Of a DNA stretch of 64,000 nucleotides, positions 23,917 to 32,999 are shown one piece after another. The stretch's first letter is position 1. Each line of letters begins with the position of its first letter. Under the pieces are notes generated by a model, which saw nothing but the letters and a program-made list of their open reading frames with translations, was not told the DNA's origin and ran no database searches. The DNA comes from Microbacterium rhizosphaerae. Its GTDB lineage: Bacteria; Actinomycetota; Actinomycetes; Actinomycetales; Microbacteriaceae. Location of the stretch: assembly GCF_034120055.1 (NCBI RefSeq), contig NZ_CP139368.1, positions 3,162,001-3,226,000 of the forward strand, written 5' to 3'. Made by a program: the position numbers and the translations under genes.

Positions 23917-25508
23917 CCGGGCAGACGCCGACCGCCGTGGTCATCGGAGCAGGCATCGCGGGGCTGGCGACGGCCGCTCTGCTGCAGTCCGACGGCCACC
24001 GGGTGACGGTGCTCGAGTCGCGCCACGACGTCGGGGGACGTGCCGGAACGTGGGAGCGAGACGGCTTCCGCTTCGACACGGGCCCCTCGTGGTACCTCAT
24101 GCCCGAGGTCTTCGACCACTTCTTCCGACTGCTCGGCACGAGCGCGGCCGAGCAGCTCGACCTCGTGCGGGTCGACCCGGGCTATCGCGTGTTCTTCGAG
24201 GGGCATGCCACGCCGATGGAGATCCGGGCCGATCGCTCGTCGAACATCGCGCTGTTCGAGACGACGGATGCGGGCTCCGGCCCCGCGCTGTCGGCATACC
24301 TCGACTCGGCCCGTGACGCGTACCGCCTCGCCACGTCGCGCTTCCTCTACAGCACCTACGAGTCGATGCGCCCCTTCTTCACCGCAGACACCCTGCGCCT
24401 GCTCCCCCGGCTCGCACCCCTCCTCACGCAATCGCTCGAGCGGTTCGTCGCCAGGCGCTTCCGCGACCCGAGGCTGCGGCAGATCCTCGGATACCCGGCC
24501 GTTTTCCTCGGGTCCGCTCCGTCGATGACACCGAGCCTCTACCACCTGATGAGCCACCTCGATCTCGAGGACGGGGTCTGGTACCCGCTGGGCGGATTCG
24601 GGGCCTTCATCGCCGCAGTGCGCCGGCTGGCGCAGCAGCGCGGCGTCGAGATCCTGACGGATGCCCCCGTCACCTCGATCCTCACGGCGGCCGACGCCAA
24701 GGGGCGCGACTGGACGACGGGCGTCGCCTACGAACACCGCGGGGAGCGACGCATCCTCCACGCCGACGTCGTGGTCTCCACCGCCGACCTGCACCACACC
24801 GAGACGGCGCTGCTCCCCGAGCGGGTGCGCAGCTACCCCGAATCGTGGTGGTCTCGTCGCGTTCCCGGGCCGAGCGCGGTGCTCGTGCTCCTGGGTGTCC
24901 GCGGGGAGCTGCCCTCGCTCGCACACCACAGCCTGTTCTTCACCGAGGACTGGGACGACGGATTCGCCCGTATCTTCGGCACCGGCGCATCCATCGGGTC
25001 GCCGACGTCGCTCTACGTCAGCCGCACCAGCGCGACCGACCCGACGACCGCGCCGGCCGGTCACGAGAACCTCTTCGTCCTCGTGCCCGTCCCGGCGGAC
25101 CCGGGTCTCGGCGGCGGCGGAGTGGACGGCGACGGCGATCCGGGCGTCGAGGCGATCGCGGATGAGGCGATCCGCCAGATCTCGGAATGGGCGGGCATCC
25201 CCGACCTCGCCGCGCGCATCGTGGTCCGGCGCACCATCGGGCCTGCAGACTTCGCGGACGACCTCCACTCGTGGCGCGGCGGAGCGCTGGGACCGGCGCA
25301 CACCCTCCGGCAGAGCGCGTTCCTGCGCGGCTCCAACGCGTCGGCGAAGGTCGACGGCCTCTACTACGCCGGCGGCACGACGGTGCCCGGCATCGGGCTG
25401 CCGATGTGCCTCATCAGCGCCGAGCTCGTGCTCAAGCGCCTGCGCGGCGACACCACGACGACCCCCCTGCCCGAGCCGATCCGCGAGCCGATGGCGCAGC
25501 GCCGGTGA
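23913..25508 (+). CDS. crtI: Phytoene desaturase
   Basis: A 531-residue CrtI-type FAD enzyme turning phytoene into lycopene. Seen: the dinucleotide-binding motif VIGAGIAGLATAALLQSDG, FDTGPSWYLMPEVF, and the C-terminal bacterial-phytoene-dehydrogenase signature around GLYYAGGTTVPGIGLPMC. It supplies lycopene to the elongase and cyclases encoded next. The stop overlaps the GTG of crtYe (GTGA). Confidence 0.95.
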   Translation: MTGQTPTAVVIGAGIAGLATAALLQSDGHRVTVLESRHDVGGRAGTWERDGFRFDTGPSWYLMPEVFDHFFRLLGTSAAEQLDLVRVDPGYRVFFEGHATPMEIRADRSSNIALFETTDAGSGPALSAYLDSARDAYRLATSRFLYSTYESMRPFFTADTLRLLPRLAPLLTQSLERFVARRFRDPRLRQILGYPAVFLGSAPSMTPSLYHLMSHLDLEDGVWYPLGGFGAFIAAVRRLAQQRGVEILTDAPVTSILTAADAKGRDWTTGVAYEHRGERRILHADVVVSTADLHHTETALLPERVRSYPESWWSRRVPGPSAVLVLLGVRGELPSLAHHSLFFTEDWDDGFARIFGTGASIGSPTSLYVSRTSATDPTTAPAGHENLFVLVPVPADPGLGGGGVDGDGDPGVEAIADEAIRQISEWAGIPDLAARIVVRRTIGPADFADDLHSWRGGALGPAHTLRQSAFLRGSNASAKVDGLYYAGGTTVPGIGLPMCLISAELVLKRLRGDTTTTPLPEPIREPMAQRR

Positions 25509-25831
25509 GAGTCGTCTACCTGCTCGTCCTGCTCGCGGCCATCGCCTGCATGGTGCTCGTCGACCGCCGCTTCCGTCTCGTGCTCTGGCGGGCTCCTCGA
25601 CGGGCGACGGCCGTTCTGCTCATCGGCCTCGGCTTCTTCCTCGCATGGGACCTCCTCGGCATCGCGCTCGGCATCTTCGCGCGCGGGACGACGTCGATCT
25701 CGACCGGCATCCTGCTGGCGCCCGAGCTGCCCCTCGAGGAGCTCTTCTTCCTGGCATTCCTCTGCTATCTGACGATGGTGCTCGTGACGGGTTCCCGACG
25801 CCTGCTCGCCCGGCCGAAGGTGCACCGATGA
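25505..25831 (+). CDS. crtYe: C50 carotenoid cyclase subunit, CrtYe-type
   Basis: A 108-residue membrane protein with three helices and the lycopene-cyclase-domain motif PLEELFFLAF. In C50-carotenoid producers this small protein pairs with a second small subunit to form the epsilon- or gamma-cyclase acting on the elongated C50 chain. GTG 25505 overlaps the crtI stop. Ring type cannot be told from the sequence by eye. Confidence 0.9.
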   Translation: MRVVYLLVLLAAIACMVLVDRRFRLVLWRAPRRATAVLLIGLGFFLAWDLLGIALGIFARGTTSISTGILLAPELPLEELFFLAFLCYLTMVLVTGSRRLLARPKVHR

Positions 25832-26145
25832 GCTACGTGGTCCTCAGCGCGGTCTTCGTCGGCATCGCCATCGCCGTGTGGGTGATCGCGGCGGTGACGG
25901 ATGCCGGCTTCGCCCGGCGCTGGTGGCTGCCGTCGGTCCTCGCCGCGGTCGTGCTCGTCATCCTCACGGCCGTCTTCGACAACCTCATGATCGCCGTGGG
26001 CCTCATGACCTACGCGCCCGACCACATCTCGGGCGTCAGCATCGGGGCGGCGCCGCTCGAGGACTTCGCGTATCCGATCGCGGCCGTCATCCTGCTGCCC
26101 GCACTGTGGTCGCTGTTCGCGAGAAGGAGCACCGATGACGCTTGA
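25828..26145 (+). CDS. crtYf: C50 carotenoid cyclase subunit, CrtYf-type
   Basis: A 105-residue membrane protein with three helices; the motif PLEDFAYPIAAVILLPALW matches the second subunit of the heterodimeric cyclase. It starts within the crtYe stop (ATGA) and overlaps crtEb by 11 bases. Both subunits are required for activity in Corynebacterium glutamicum. Confidence 0.9.
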   Translation: MSYVVLSAVFVGIAIAVWVIAAVTDAGFARRWWLPSVLAAVVLVILTAVFDNLMIAVGLMTYAPDHISGVSIGAAPLEDFAYPIAAVILLPALWSLFARRSTDDA

Positions 26146-27016
26146 GCAGGCAGCGCCCGCGCTGCGCCAGCTGTTCGTCGCATCCCGCCCGATCAGCTGG
26201 ATCAACACCGCCTTCCCGTTCGCGGCCGCGTACTACCTGACGACGGGGAAGGTGGATGCGGCGCTCGTCATCGGCACCCTCTTCTTCCTCGTGCCGTACA
26301 ACCTGGCGATGTACGGCATCAACGACGTGTTCGACTACGAGTCCGATCTCGCGAACCCGCGGAAGGGCGGCCTCGAGGGCGCCGTCCTCGACCGCACGGC
26401 GCATCGCCGGACGCTCCTGGCCGCGGTTCTGCTCTGCATCCCGTTCGTGATCGCGCTGGTGGCCCTCGGCGACCCGCTCTCGTGGCTCGTGCTGGCGATC
26501 AGCCTCTTCGCCGTGGCCGCCTACTCCGTGCCGGGGCTGCGGTTCAAGGAGCGCCCCTTCCTGGACTCGGTCACCTCCAGCACGCACTTCGTGAGTCCCG
26601 CGGTGTACGGACTGGTCCTGGCCGGTGCGGTCTTCACGCCGCAGCTGATCCTGATCCTCGCGGCCTTCTTCCTGTGGGGGGTCGCGAGCCATGCCTTCGG
26701 CGCCGTGCAGGACGTCCTGCCCGACCGGGAGGGCGGCATCCATTCGATCGCCACCGTCATGGGGGCACGCTGGACCGTCCGGTTCGCGATCGCCTGCTGG
26801 GCGGCGGCGGGCGTGCTCATGCTGTTCACCGGGTGGCCCGGCGCCCTCGCGGCGACGCTGGCGATTCCGTACATGCTGATGGCCGCGCCCTTCTGGTCGG
26901 TGACGGATGCCGACTCCGCCACCGCCAACCGCGGATGGCGGCGCTTCATCTGGATCAACTACGCCGTCGGCTTCCTCGTCACGATGCTGCTGATCGCCTA
27001 CGCCGTCGTCCGCTGA
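26135..27016 (+). CDS. crtEb: Lycopene elongase (UbiA-type prenyltransferase)
   Basis: A 293-residue UbiA-superfamily protein with about eight helices. Seen: the first Asp-rich motif NDVFDYESDLANPRKGG and the second around VQDVLPDREGG, which hold Mg-DMAPP. It adds two C5 units to lycopene to give C50 flavuxanthin, which the CrtYe/Yf pair cyclises to decaprenoxanthin or a relative. It is the last gene of the operon and ends 14 bases before a convergent Nudix gene. Confidence 0.93.
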   Translation: MTLEQAAPALRQLFVASRPISWINTAFPFAAAYYLTTGKVDAALVIGTLFFLVPYNLAMYGINDVFDYESDLANPRKGGLEGAVLDRTAHRRTLLAAVLLCIPFVIALVALGDPLSWLVLAISLFAVAAYSVPGLRFKERPFLDSVTSSTHFVSPAVYGLVLAGAVFTPQLILILAAFFLWGVASHAFGAVQDVLPDREGGIHSIATVMGARWTVRFAIACWAAAGVLMLFTGWPGALAATLAIPYMLMAAPFWSVTDADSATANRGWRRFIWINYAVGFLVTMLLIAYAVVR

Positions 27017-27030
27017 GGTCGCTCGGGCTC

Positions 27031-27714
27031 TCAGTCGAACACGGGCAGCGGCAGCTCGTGCTCGGCATCCCACGGCTCGGTCCACCCGAGCCGATCGAAC
27101 AGTCCGTTCAGCAGCATGCCGGTGAAGCCCCACACGAGGTGCTCGCCGGTCTCCTGGTGGACGAGGAAGCCCGGGCCGCGCCACTCTGCGCCGTCGCGAC
27201 GGATGACGGTGCTGCCGCGGTTGGCCGGATCGAGCAGATCCGCGACCGGGGCGCGGAACACGGCGGACGACTCCGCCTCGTCGACCACCCGGATCGGCGA
27301 CGGCGTGCTCCACCATCCGAGCACGGGCGTCACGAGGTGCATCGAGTACTCGAGCACCACGTCGGGCAGGGCGCCGAGCACGTCGACCCCCGCCGGGTCG
27401 AGGCCCGTCTCCTCCTGCGCCTCGCGCAGTGCGGCGCCGACAGCGCCGTCGTCGCCCGGATCGAGCCGGCCGCCGGGGAACGCGACCTGGCCCGGGTGCG
27501 AGCGCAGGGTGGCCGCGCGGGCCAGCAGCAGCACGTCGAGATCGCGCGACACGGCCCGCGCCTCGTAGCGGCTCGGCACCGAGTCGAGCTCGCCGAAGAG
27601 CATCAGCACCGCGGCCGGACGGCCACCCGCCGCCTCGGGCGGCGGCGCACCGACAGCAGCCGCGAGGGCGTGAAGCTGCGCCCGCGCGGTCAGCGGTTCG
27701 GGTTCGGCGGGCAC
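27031..27714 (-). CDS. Nudix hydrolase, CoA-pyrophosphatase type
   Basis: A 227-residue Nudix protein. Seen: the NuCoA motif RSHPGQVAFPGGRLDPGD, which marks CoA pyrophosphatases, and the Nudix box running to GAALREAQEETGL with the REAQEE metal ligands. These enzymes cut CoA and its thioesters to phosphopantetheine and 3',5'-ADP. It stands alone on the minus strand, convergent with crtEb. Confidence 0.88.
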   Translation of the reverse strand: MPAEPEPLTARAQLHALAAAVGAPPPEAAGGRPAAVLMLFGELDSVPSRYEARAVSRDLDVLLLARAATLRSHPGQVAFPGGRLDPGDDGAVGAALREAQEETGLDPAGVDVLGALPDVVLEYSMHLVTPVLGWWSTPSPIRVVDEAESSAVFRAPVADLLDPANRGSTVIRRDGAEWRGPGFLVHQETGEHLVWGFTGMLLNGLFDRLGWTEPWDAEHELPLPVFD

Positions 27715-27723
27715 CCGTTCAGG

Positions 27724-28641
27724 CTACGCCTCGTCGCCGACAGCCCGGCCGATCCCCCGCTGGGCGCTCATCTTCGACAGCGCCTCCCCCACCGCCCAGA
27801 TCCGGCGCCCGCCGTCCGGGTCCAGCAGATGGCGGAACATCTTCTGCGGCGCAGCCCTCCCGCCCACGTGACCGAACCCGGCGGGTCCGAACAGTGTCGG
27901 GGTCGACGCGGGGCTCACCGTCGTCGCCGCCAGGAGGGCCGGCTCGGCCGCCTCCGCCGGCGTGTTGCCGAGGCGCGTGGCGAGCCGGTGCATGACACCG
28001 CCGGTGTGCCGCTGCCGCACGGTGCCGGCGATGCCGGTGTCGGGCGCGATACGGGGGTGCGACAGCTGGACGTCGATGCCGGTGCGCGCCAGTTCCATGG
28101 CGAACAGCCCGAGTGCGACCTTCGACGACCCGTATGCCTTGAGGGCGCCGTAGCGACGCTCGACCTGCACATCGGTCCAGTCGATGTCGCGGAAGCCCAC
28201 GATGCCGCTCGACTGCGACACGATCCGCGCCCCGCCGAGCAGGGGGAGGATGCCGAGCGTCAGCGCGAAGTGCCCGAGGAAGTTCGTGGCGAAGTGCAGC
28301 TCGAAGCCGTCCGGTGAGAGGTGCCGAACGGGGTCTCCGAGCATGATGATGCCCGCGTTCATGACGTACAGGTCGAGGAGCACGGCATCCGCCAGGAGGG
28401 TCGTCGCGAGCGCGCGCACGGAGTCGAGCCGTGCGAGGTCGAGATCGCGCAGGGTGAGTGCGGCATCCGGAGCCGCCTCCCGGATCGCAGCGATCGCACG
28501 CTCGCCCCGTCCGCGGTCGCGCACCGGCAGGATGACGCGAGCCCCCGCTGCCGCGAGAGCGCGCGCGATCTCGAGCCCGACCCCGCTGCTCGCGCCCGTG
28601 ACGAGGACGCTTCGCCCGGTCAGATCCGGCATCGCGATCAT
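27724..28641 (-). CDS. Short-chain dehydrogenase/reductase
   Basis: About 305 residues, classical SDR. Seen: cofactor motif [15 protein letters not shown] (YVMNAGI), the catalytic Ser in [10 protein letters not shown], and YGSSK with the catalytic Tyr and Lys. ATG 28641 is chosen because GGAAGG lies six bases before it; a longer frame to 28704 lacks a ribosome site. The C-terminus is longer than typical and shares features with retinol-dehydrogenase/WWOX-like SDRs. Substrate unknown. Confidence 0.85.
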   Translation of the reverse strand: MIAMPDLTGRSVLVTGASSGVGLEIARALAAAGARVILPVRDRGRGERAIAAIREAAPDAALTLRDLDLARLDSVRALATTLLADAVLLDLYVMNAGIIMLGDPVRHLSPDGFELHFATNFLGHFALTLGILPLLGGARIVSQSSGIVGFRDIDWTDVQVERRYGALKAYGSSKVALGLFAMELARTGIDVQLSHPRIAPDTGIAGTVRQRHTGGVMHRLATRLGNTPAEAAEPALLAATTVSPASTPTLFGPAGFGHVGGRAAPQKMFRHLLDPDGGRRIWAVGEALSKMSAQRGIGRAVGDEA

Positions 28642-28768
28642 CGCTCCCCTTCCGGCTGCATCCTCGCACGAACTCACGGCTGGCTCCCAGCCTGGCGGGA
28701 CCAAATCCGCGCGAGCATCCGTTGGATCAGATGACGCCGCAGCCAGCGACGGAAATCCAGGAGGAATC

Positions 28769-29239
28769 GTGTCCCACGACTACCGCAAGACTCCGGAGGC
28801 GCTCAGCCGCCTCACCGAGACCCAGTACCGCGTGACGCAGGAGGAGGGCACCGAGCCCGCCTTCCGCAACGAGTACTGGAACAACCACGACCCCGGCATC
28901 TACGTCGACGTCGTGTCCGGCCAGCCGCTCTTCTCGTCCGCAGACAAGTACGACAGCGGCACGGGATGGCCGAGCTTCACCCGGCCGATCGACCCCGACG
29001 CCGTGGTCACGAAGACCGACCGTCACCTGTGGATGACGCGCACCGAGGTGCGCTCGACGGCGGCCGACAGCCACCTCGGTCACGTCTTCGACGACGGCCC
29101 ACGGGATGCCGGCGGCCTGAGATACTGCATGAACTCGGCCGCGCTGCGGTTCGTGCCCGCGACGGATCTCGCCGCGGAGGGATACGGCGAGTACAGCGCC
29201 CAGTTCGCGAACGACGAGGAGAACCCGAATGTCCGATGA
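28769..29239 (+). CDS. msrB: Peptide-methionine (R)-S-oxide reductase
   Basis: A 156-residue MsrB repairing Met-R-sulfoxide. Seen: [23 protein letters not shown] and the catalytic [11 protein letters not shown]. The two CxxC pairs that bind structural zinc in many MsrB are absent (the first is replaced at VVSGQPLF), so this is the zinc-free form. A strong AGGAGGAA precedes GTG 28769. It overlaps msrA by 11 bases, so both sulfoxide stereoisomers are handled by one operon. Confidence 0.94.
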   Translation: MSHDYRKTPEALSRLTETQYRVTQEEGTEPAFRNEYWNNHDPGIYVDVVSGQPLFSSADKYDSGTGWPSFTRPIDPDAVVTKTDRHLWMTRTEVRSTAADSHLGHVFDDGPRDAGGLRYCMNSAALRFVPATDLAAEGYGEYSAQFANDEENPNVR

Positions 29240-29771
29240 CGGAAAGATCACCCGCACCCCCGGCACCGAGACGGCCGTGCTCGCCGGCGGCTGCTTCTGG
29301 GGCATGGAGGACCTCATCCGCCGCCAGCCCGGCGTGCTCGACACGCGCGTCGGCTACACCGGCGGGCAGAACGACCATGCGACGTACCGGTACCACCCGG
29401 GTCACGCCGAGGCCGTCGAGATCGTCTACGACCCGGCGCAGACGTCGTATCGCGACATCCTGGCGTTCTTCTTCCAGATCCACGACCCGTCGACCCTGAA
29501 CCGCCAGGGCAACGACATCGGGACCAGTTACCGCTCCGCGATCTTCCCGCTCACCCCCGAGCAGGAGCAGGTCGCGCGCGACACGATCGCCGACGTGGAT
29601 GCCTCGGGCCTGTGGCCGGGCAAGGCCGTGACGACGATCGAGCCCGCCGGTCCGTTCTGGGAGGCCGAGCCCGAGCACCAGGACTACCTGATCAAGTACC
29701 CCCACGGGTACACGTGCCACTTCCCGCGCGCGGGCTGGGTACTGCCCAAGCGCTCGGAGGCGACCGCCTGA
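29229..29771 (+). CDS. msrA: Peptide-methionine (S)-S-oxide reductase
   Basis: A 180-residue MsrA repairing Met-S-sulfoxide. Seen: the catalytic GGCFWGMED near the N-terminus, RVGYTGG, and [11 protein letters not shown]. Apart from the catalytic Cys, no C-terminal resolving Cys pair is visible, so it probably uses thioredoxin or mycothiol directly. It overlaps msrB, and its stop abuts the convergent M18 peptidase gene. Confidence 0.94.
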   Translation: MSDDGKITRTPGTETAVLAGGCFWGMEDLIRRQPGVLDTRVGYTGGQNDHATYRYHPGHAEAVEIVYDPAQTSYRDILAFFFQIHDPSTLNRQGNDIGTSYRSAIFPLTPEQEQVARDTIADVDASGLWPGKAVTTIEPAGPFWEAEPEHQDYLIKYPHGYTCHFPRAGWVLPKRSEATA

Positions 29772-31055
29772 TCAGCCCCGGAGATAGGTCTCGGCGACGC
29801 GGGTCAGATCCCACAGGTCGGTGACGCCCGCGAGCTCGCGAGCGGAGTGCATCGACAGGATCGGGATGCCGACATCCACGGTCCGGATGCCGATCCGCGT
29901 CGCCGTGATCGGCCCGATCGTGGACCCGCACGGCACCGCGTTGTTCGAGACGAACTCCTGGCCCGACACGCCGGCGTCGGCGCACCAGCCGTTCCAGGCT
30001 GCCGCGCCGACGCCGTCGGTCGCATAGCGCTGGTTGGCGTTGATCTTGAGGATCGGGCCCGAGCCGAGCACGGGTCGCACGACGGGGTCGTGCTTATCGG
30101 CGTAGTTCGGGTGCACCGAGTGCCCGACGTCGCTCGAGACGCACCACGATGCGGCGAGCGCCCGCAGCTGCTCCTCGCGGTCGGCGCCGAGCGAGAGCTG
30201 CACCCGTTCGATGACGTCGGCGAGGAACGGGCCGGCCGCGCCCGAGCGTGTCTCGGAGCCGATCTCCTCGTGGTCGAAGACCGCCAGCATGGCGATGTGG
30301 TCCTCCACCCCGGCGGCGGCACGGGTCAGCGCGACGGTGCCGGCGTGGACGGATGCGAGGTCGTCGAGGCGTCCGGAGGCGAAGAACACGTCGTCCCGGC
30401 CGAACACTTCGCCGCGCGCGGCATCCGCCGTCACGATGTCGTAGCCGCGGATGCGCGCGGCATCCACTCCCGCCGCTTCGGCGAGCGCTCCGAGGATGTC
30501 GGCGGAGTCCGGCTCGCCGAGCCCCCACACCGGCTGGGTGTGCGCCTGCTTGTCGAGGGCGAGGTGGTCGTTCACGGAACGGTCGAGGTGGATCGCGAGC
30601 TGCGGCAGCCGCAGCATCGGTCCGGTGGCCGCGAGCACCGCGGTGCCGTCGTCCAGCACGAGCCGGCCTGCGAGGCGCAGCTCACGGTCGAGCCACGAGT
30701 TCAGCAGCGGCCCGCCGTAGACCTCGACGCCCGCCTGCAGCCACCCGAGGCGACCGGTCGTCGGCCGCGGCTTGAGCTTGAATCCCGGCGAGTCGCTGTG
30801 GGCGCCGAACACCCGTACCGCGGTCGACGCCGACGCGCCCATCGGCACCACCCAGGCGATGACCGCGCCGTCGCGCACCACGAGGAAGCGGCCTGCCGCG
30901 GGCGTCGGCCACGCCTCATCCTCGCTCAGCTCGCGGAAGCCCGCATCCCGCAGCCGGCGCGCCACCTCGGCGGCCGCGTGATAGCTCGACGGCGATGCGG
31001 CCACGAAGTCGGCCAGGTCGTCGGCATGGGTGCGGGCGGCGGCGGGGACGGGCAC
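29772..31055 (-). CDS. M18-family aminopeptidase (aspartyl aminopeptidase type)
   Basis: A 427-residue metallo-aminopeptidase. Seen: first metal His and Asp in GAHSDSPGFKLKP, catalytic Glu pair in FDHEEIGSETRSGA, SSDVGHSVHPNY, and the C-terminal metal His in ILSMHSARELAG. It removes N-terminal acidic residues from cytosolic peptides. AGGAGGT lies five bases before GTG 31055. It is immediately convergent with msrA. Confidence 0.92.
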   Translation of the reverse strand: MPVPAAARTHADDLADFVAASPSSYHAAAEVARRLRDAGFRELSEDEAWPTPAAGRFLVVRDGAVIAWVVPMGASASTAVRVFGAHSDSPGFKLKPRPTTGRLGWLQAGVEVYGGPLLNSWLDRELRLAGRLVLDDGTAVLAATGPMLRLPQLAIHLDRSVNDHLALDKQAHTQPVWGLGEPDSADILGALAEAAGVDAARIRGYDIVTADAARGEVFGRDDVFFASGRLDDLASVHAGTVALTRAAAGVEDHIAMLAVFDHEEIGSETRSGAAGPFLADVIERVQLSLGADREEQLRALAASWCVSSDVGHSVHPNYADKHDPVVRPVLGSGPILKINANQRYATDGVGAAAWNGWCADAGVSGQEFVSNNAVPCGSTIGPITATRIGIRTVDVGIPILSMHSARELAGVTDLWDLTRVAETYLRG

Positions 31056-31092
31056 GGCGGACCTCCTCGGAGAGACGGACGGTCCTCCGATG

Positions 31093-31836
31093 CTACGCGG
31101 GCTGCGACTTCTTCTTCAGTTGCAGGCGGATGCCGCCGGGCTTCGTCTCGATGGTGAACAGGCCGATCGCCTTCACGAGATCGGAGAGCTTGGCATAGCC
31201 CCAGTTGCGGGAGTCGAAGTCGGGCTGCTGCTTGCGCATGAGCTGGCCGACGGCCCCGAGGTTCGCCCAGCCGTCGTCGTCGGATGCGGTGTCGACCGCC
31301 TTGCGCAGTGCGGAGGTGAGCTTCGCGTCGCCCCGCAGCTTCGCCGGCGGCACGCGCGTCGACGGGGCCGCCGCGGTGTCCGCCACCTCCGGCTCCTCGA
31401 CCTCGAGCACCTCGAGGAACGTGAACTTGTCGCACGCGTTGCGGAACGCATCCGGGGTCTTGCGCTCGCCGAAGCCGTACACCGTCACGCCGTCCTCGCG
31501 GATGCGCGAGGCGAGGCGTGTGAAGTCGCTGTCGGACGACACGATGCAGAACCCCTGGAACCGGCCGGTGTAGAGCAGGTCCATCGCGTCGATGATGAGC
31601 GCACTGTCCGTCGCGTTCTTGCCTGTCGTGTTGTCGAACTGCTGGATCGGCTGGATGACGTGCTCGCTCGCCGCATCCTTCCATCCGCGCAGCTGGGTCT
31701 TCGTCCAGTCGCCGTACACGCGTTTGACGGATGCCGTGCCGTACTGGGCGATCTCGGCGAGAACGGCATCGATGCGCGCCGGCGAGACGTTGTCCGCGTC
31801 GATCAGGACGGCGAGGAGGTCGTTCGGCTGGGCCAT
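31093..31836 (-). CDS. NYN-domain nuclease-like protein with OST-HTH/LOTUS domain
   Basis: About 247 residues. Residues 1-145 form a NYN/LabA-like PIN-type domain with the conserved acidic residues in VLIDADNVS, ATDSALIIDAMDLL and SSDSDFTRLASR. After an acidic linker a LOTUS/OST-HTH-type domain follows (LTSALRKAVD to IETKPGG), which binds RNA in other proteins. A role in RNA turnover is inferred. ATG 31836 is used: TAGTGT lies seven bases before it and there is no ribosome site. Its promoter overlaps that of the divergent reductase gene. Confidence 0.85.
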   Translation of the reverse strand: MAQPNDLLAVLIDADNVSPARIDAVLAEIAQYGTASVKRVYGDWTKTQLRGWKDAASEHVIQPIQQFDNTTGKNATDSALIIDAMDLLYTGRFQGFCIVSSDSDFTRLASRIREDGVTVYGFGERKTPDAFRNACDKFTFLEVLEVEEPEVADTAAAPSTRVPPAKLRGDAKLTSALRKAVDTASDDDGWANLGAVGQLMRKQQPDFDSRNWGYAKLSDLVKAIGLFTIETKPGGIRLQLKKKSQPA

Positions 31837-31843
31837 GCGCCAC

Positions 31844-31853
31844 ACACTAACGT
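31844..31853. promoter_or_regulatory. Overlapping divergent -10 boxes
   Basis: TAGTGT on the minus strand (31849-31844) lies seven bases before the NYN-gene ATG, and TAACGT on the plus strand (31848-31853) lies six bases before the reductase GTG. The two boxes share two base pairs, and the genes are only 23 bases apart, so each -35 region must sit in the other gene's coding sequence. Neither gene has a ribosome site. Confidence 0.55.
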
Positions 31854-31859
31854 GAAGCG

Positions 31860-32987
31860 GTGACTTCCGTATCGGGCGAATGGGATGTCGTGGTCGTCGG
31901 GGCCGGGCCCGCCGGCTCGATCGCCGCTCGGGCAGCGGCGGCCGGCGGCGCCCGAACGCTCATCATCGACCGTGCGACTTTCCCCCGCTACAAGACCTGC
32001 GGCGGCGGACTGATCGGGAGGAGCCTCTCGCTCCTGCCCGCTGCGGCGACCGAGACGATCGAGCAGCGGGTGAACACGGTCGTGTTCACCCTGCGGGGTT
32101 CGCACCCCGTGCGTGTGGCGAGGGATGTGCCGTTCCTCGCGATGACCCGCCGCGAGACGTTCGACGCCGCGCTCCTCGCGGACGCGCAGGCCGCCGGCGC
32201 CGTGTTCGTCGGCGGCGCGGCACTGCGCGAGATCGCGGCGGAGGACGACGGCGTCCGTCTCGTGACCAGCGCCGGCGATGCGACGGCGCGGTGCGTCGTG
32301 GGGGCCGACGGCGTCGGCGGGCGCGTCGGGAGGTACGTCGGTGTCGTCCCGGAGCGCATCGACCTGGGGCTGGAGGACGAGGTCGCCGCCTCGGGAGACT
32401 CGACCGTGCTTCTGGACTGGGGGCCGGGAGCCGGAAGCTACGCCTGGACCTTCCCGAAGGACGCGATCGACACCGTCGGGGTGATCGAGGCGAAGGGCCA
32501 CGCCGAGCGGACGCGCGCGTACCTCGCCGAGTGGCGGTCGCAGCAGGCGGATCCGGATGCGGCGCTCGTGCACTCGAGCGGGCACCTCACGCAATGGCGC
32601 CGCGCGGATTCGCCGCTGCGTCGCGGGCCTGTGCTGGTCGCCGGCGACGCAGCCGGGCTCCTCGAGCCCTGGACGCGCGAGGGGATCTCGTTCGCGCTGC
32701 GCTCCGGCGCGCTCGCCGGCCGGGCGGCCGCCGCCTTCGTCGCGTCCGGCGACGAGCGGGCCCTCGACTCCTATGTCTCCGGGGTCGAGCAGACGCTCGT
32801 GCCGGACATGACGGTCGGGGCGCTGCTGCTCGCGGTGTTCGAGAAGCACCCGCGACTCGTCCACCGTGCCTTCCGGCACTCGCGCGCAGCCCGCCGGTTC
32901 TTCGTCGATTTCTGCGCCGGCAGGCGCAGCCTCGCCGACCTCGGCGAGAAGCGGTGGCTCATGCACGGCCTCCGCCTGCTCGCCTGA
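31860..32987 (+). CDS. Geranylgeranyl-reductase-family flavoprotein
   Basis: A 375-residue FAD enzyme. Seen: VVVGAGPAGSIAARAAAAGG, the family hallmark FPRYKTCGGGLIGRSL, GADGVGGRVGRYVG, and GDAAGLLEPWTREGI. Members reduce double bonds of isoprenoid chains (geranylgeranyl groups, menaquinone side chains, archaeal lipids). In an actinobacterium with isoprenoid pigments, partial saturation of the menaquinone tail is a reasonable guess. TAACGT six bases before GTG 31860 and no ribosome site suggest a leaderless mRNA. Confidence 0.85.
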   Translation: MTSVSGEWDVVVVGAGPAGSIAARAAAAGGARTLIIDRATFPRYKTCGGGLIGRSLSLLPAAATETIEQRVNTVVFTLRGSHPVRVARDVPFLAMTRRETFDAALLADAQAAGAVFVGGAALREIAAEDDGVRLVTSAGDATARCVVGADGVGGRVGRYVGVVPERIDLGLEDEVAASGDSTVLLDWGPGAGSYAWTFPKDAIDTVGVIEAKGHAERTRAYLAEWRSQQADPDAALVHSSGHLTQWRRADSPLRRGPVLVAGDAAGLLEPWTREGISFALRSGALAGRAAAAFVASGDERALDSYVSGVEQTLVPDMTVGALLLAVFEKHPRLVHRAFRHSRAARRFFVDFCAGRRSLADLGEKRWLMHGLRLLA

Positions 32988-32999
32988 GTCGGATCGGCG

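Noticed and set aside
27719..28669. Alternative minus-strand frame over the SDR gene
   Set aside because: The frame ending at 27724 carries the TGASSGVG and YGSSK motifs; this one has only Arg/Gly-rich sequence.
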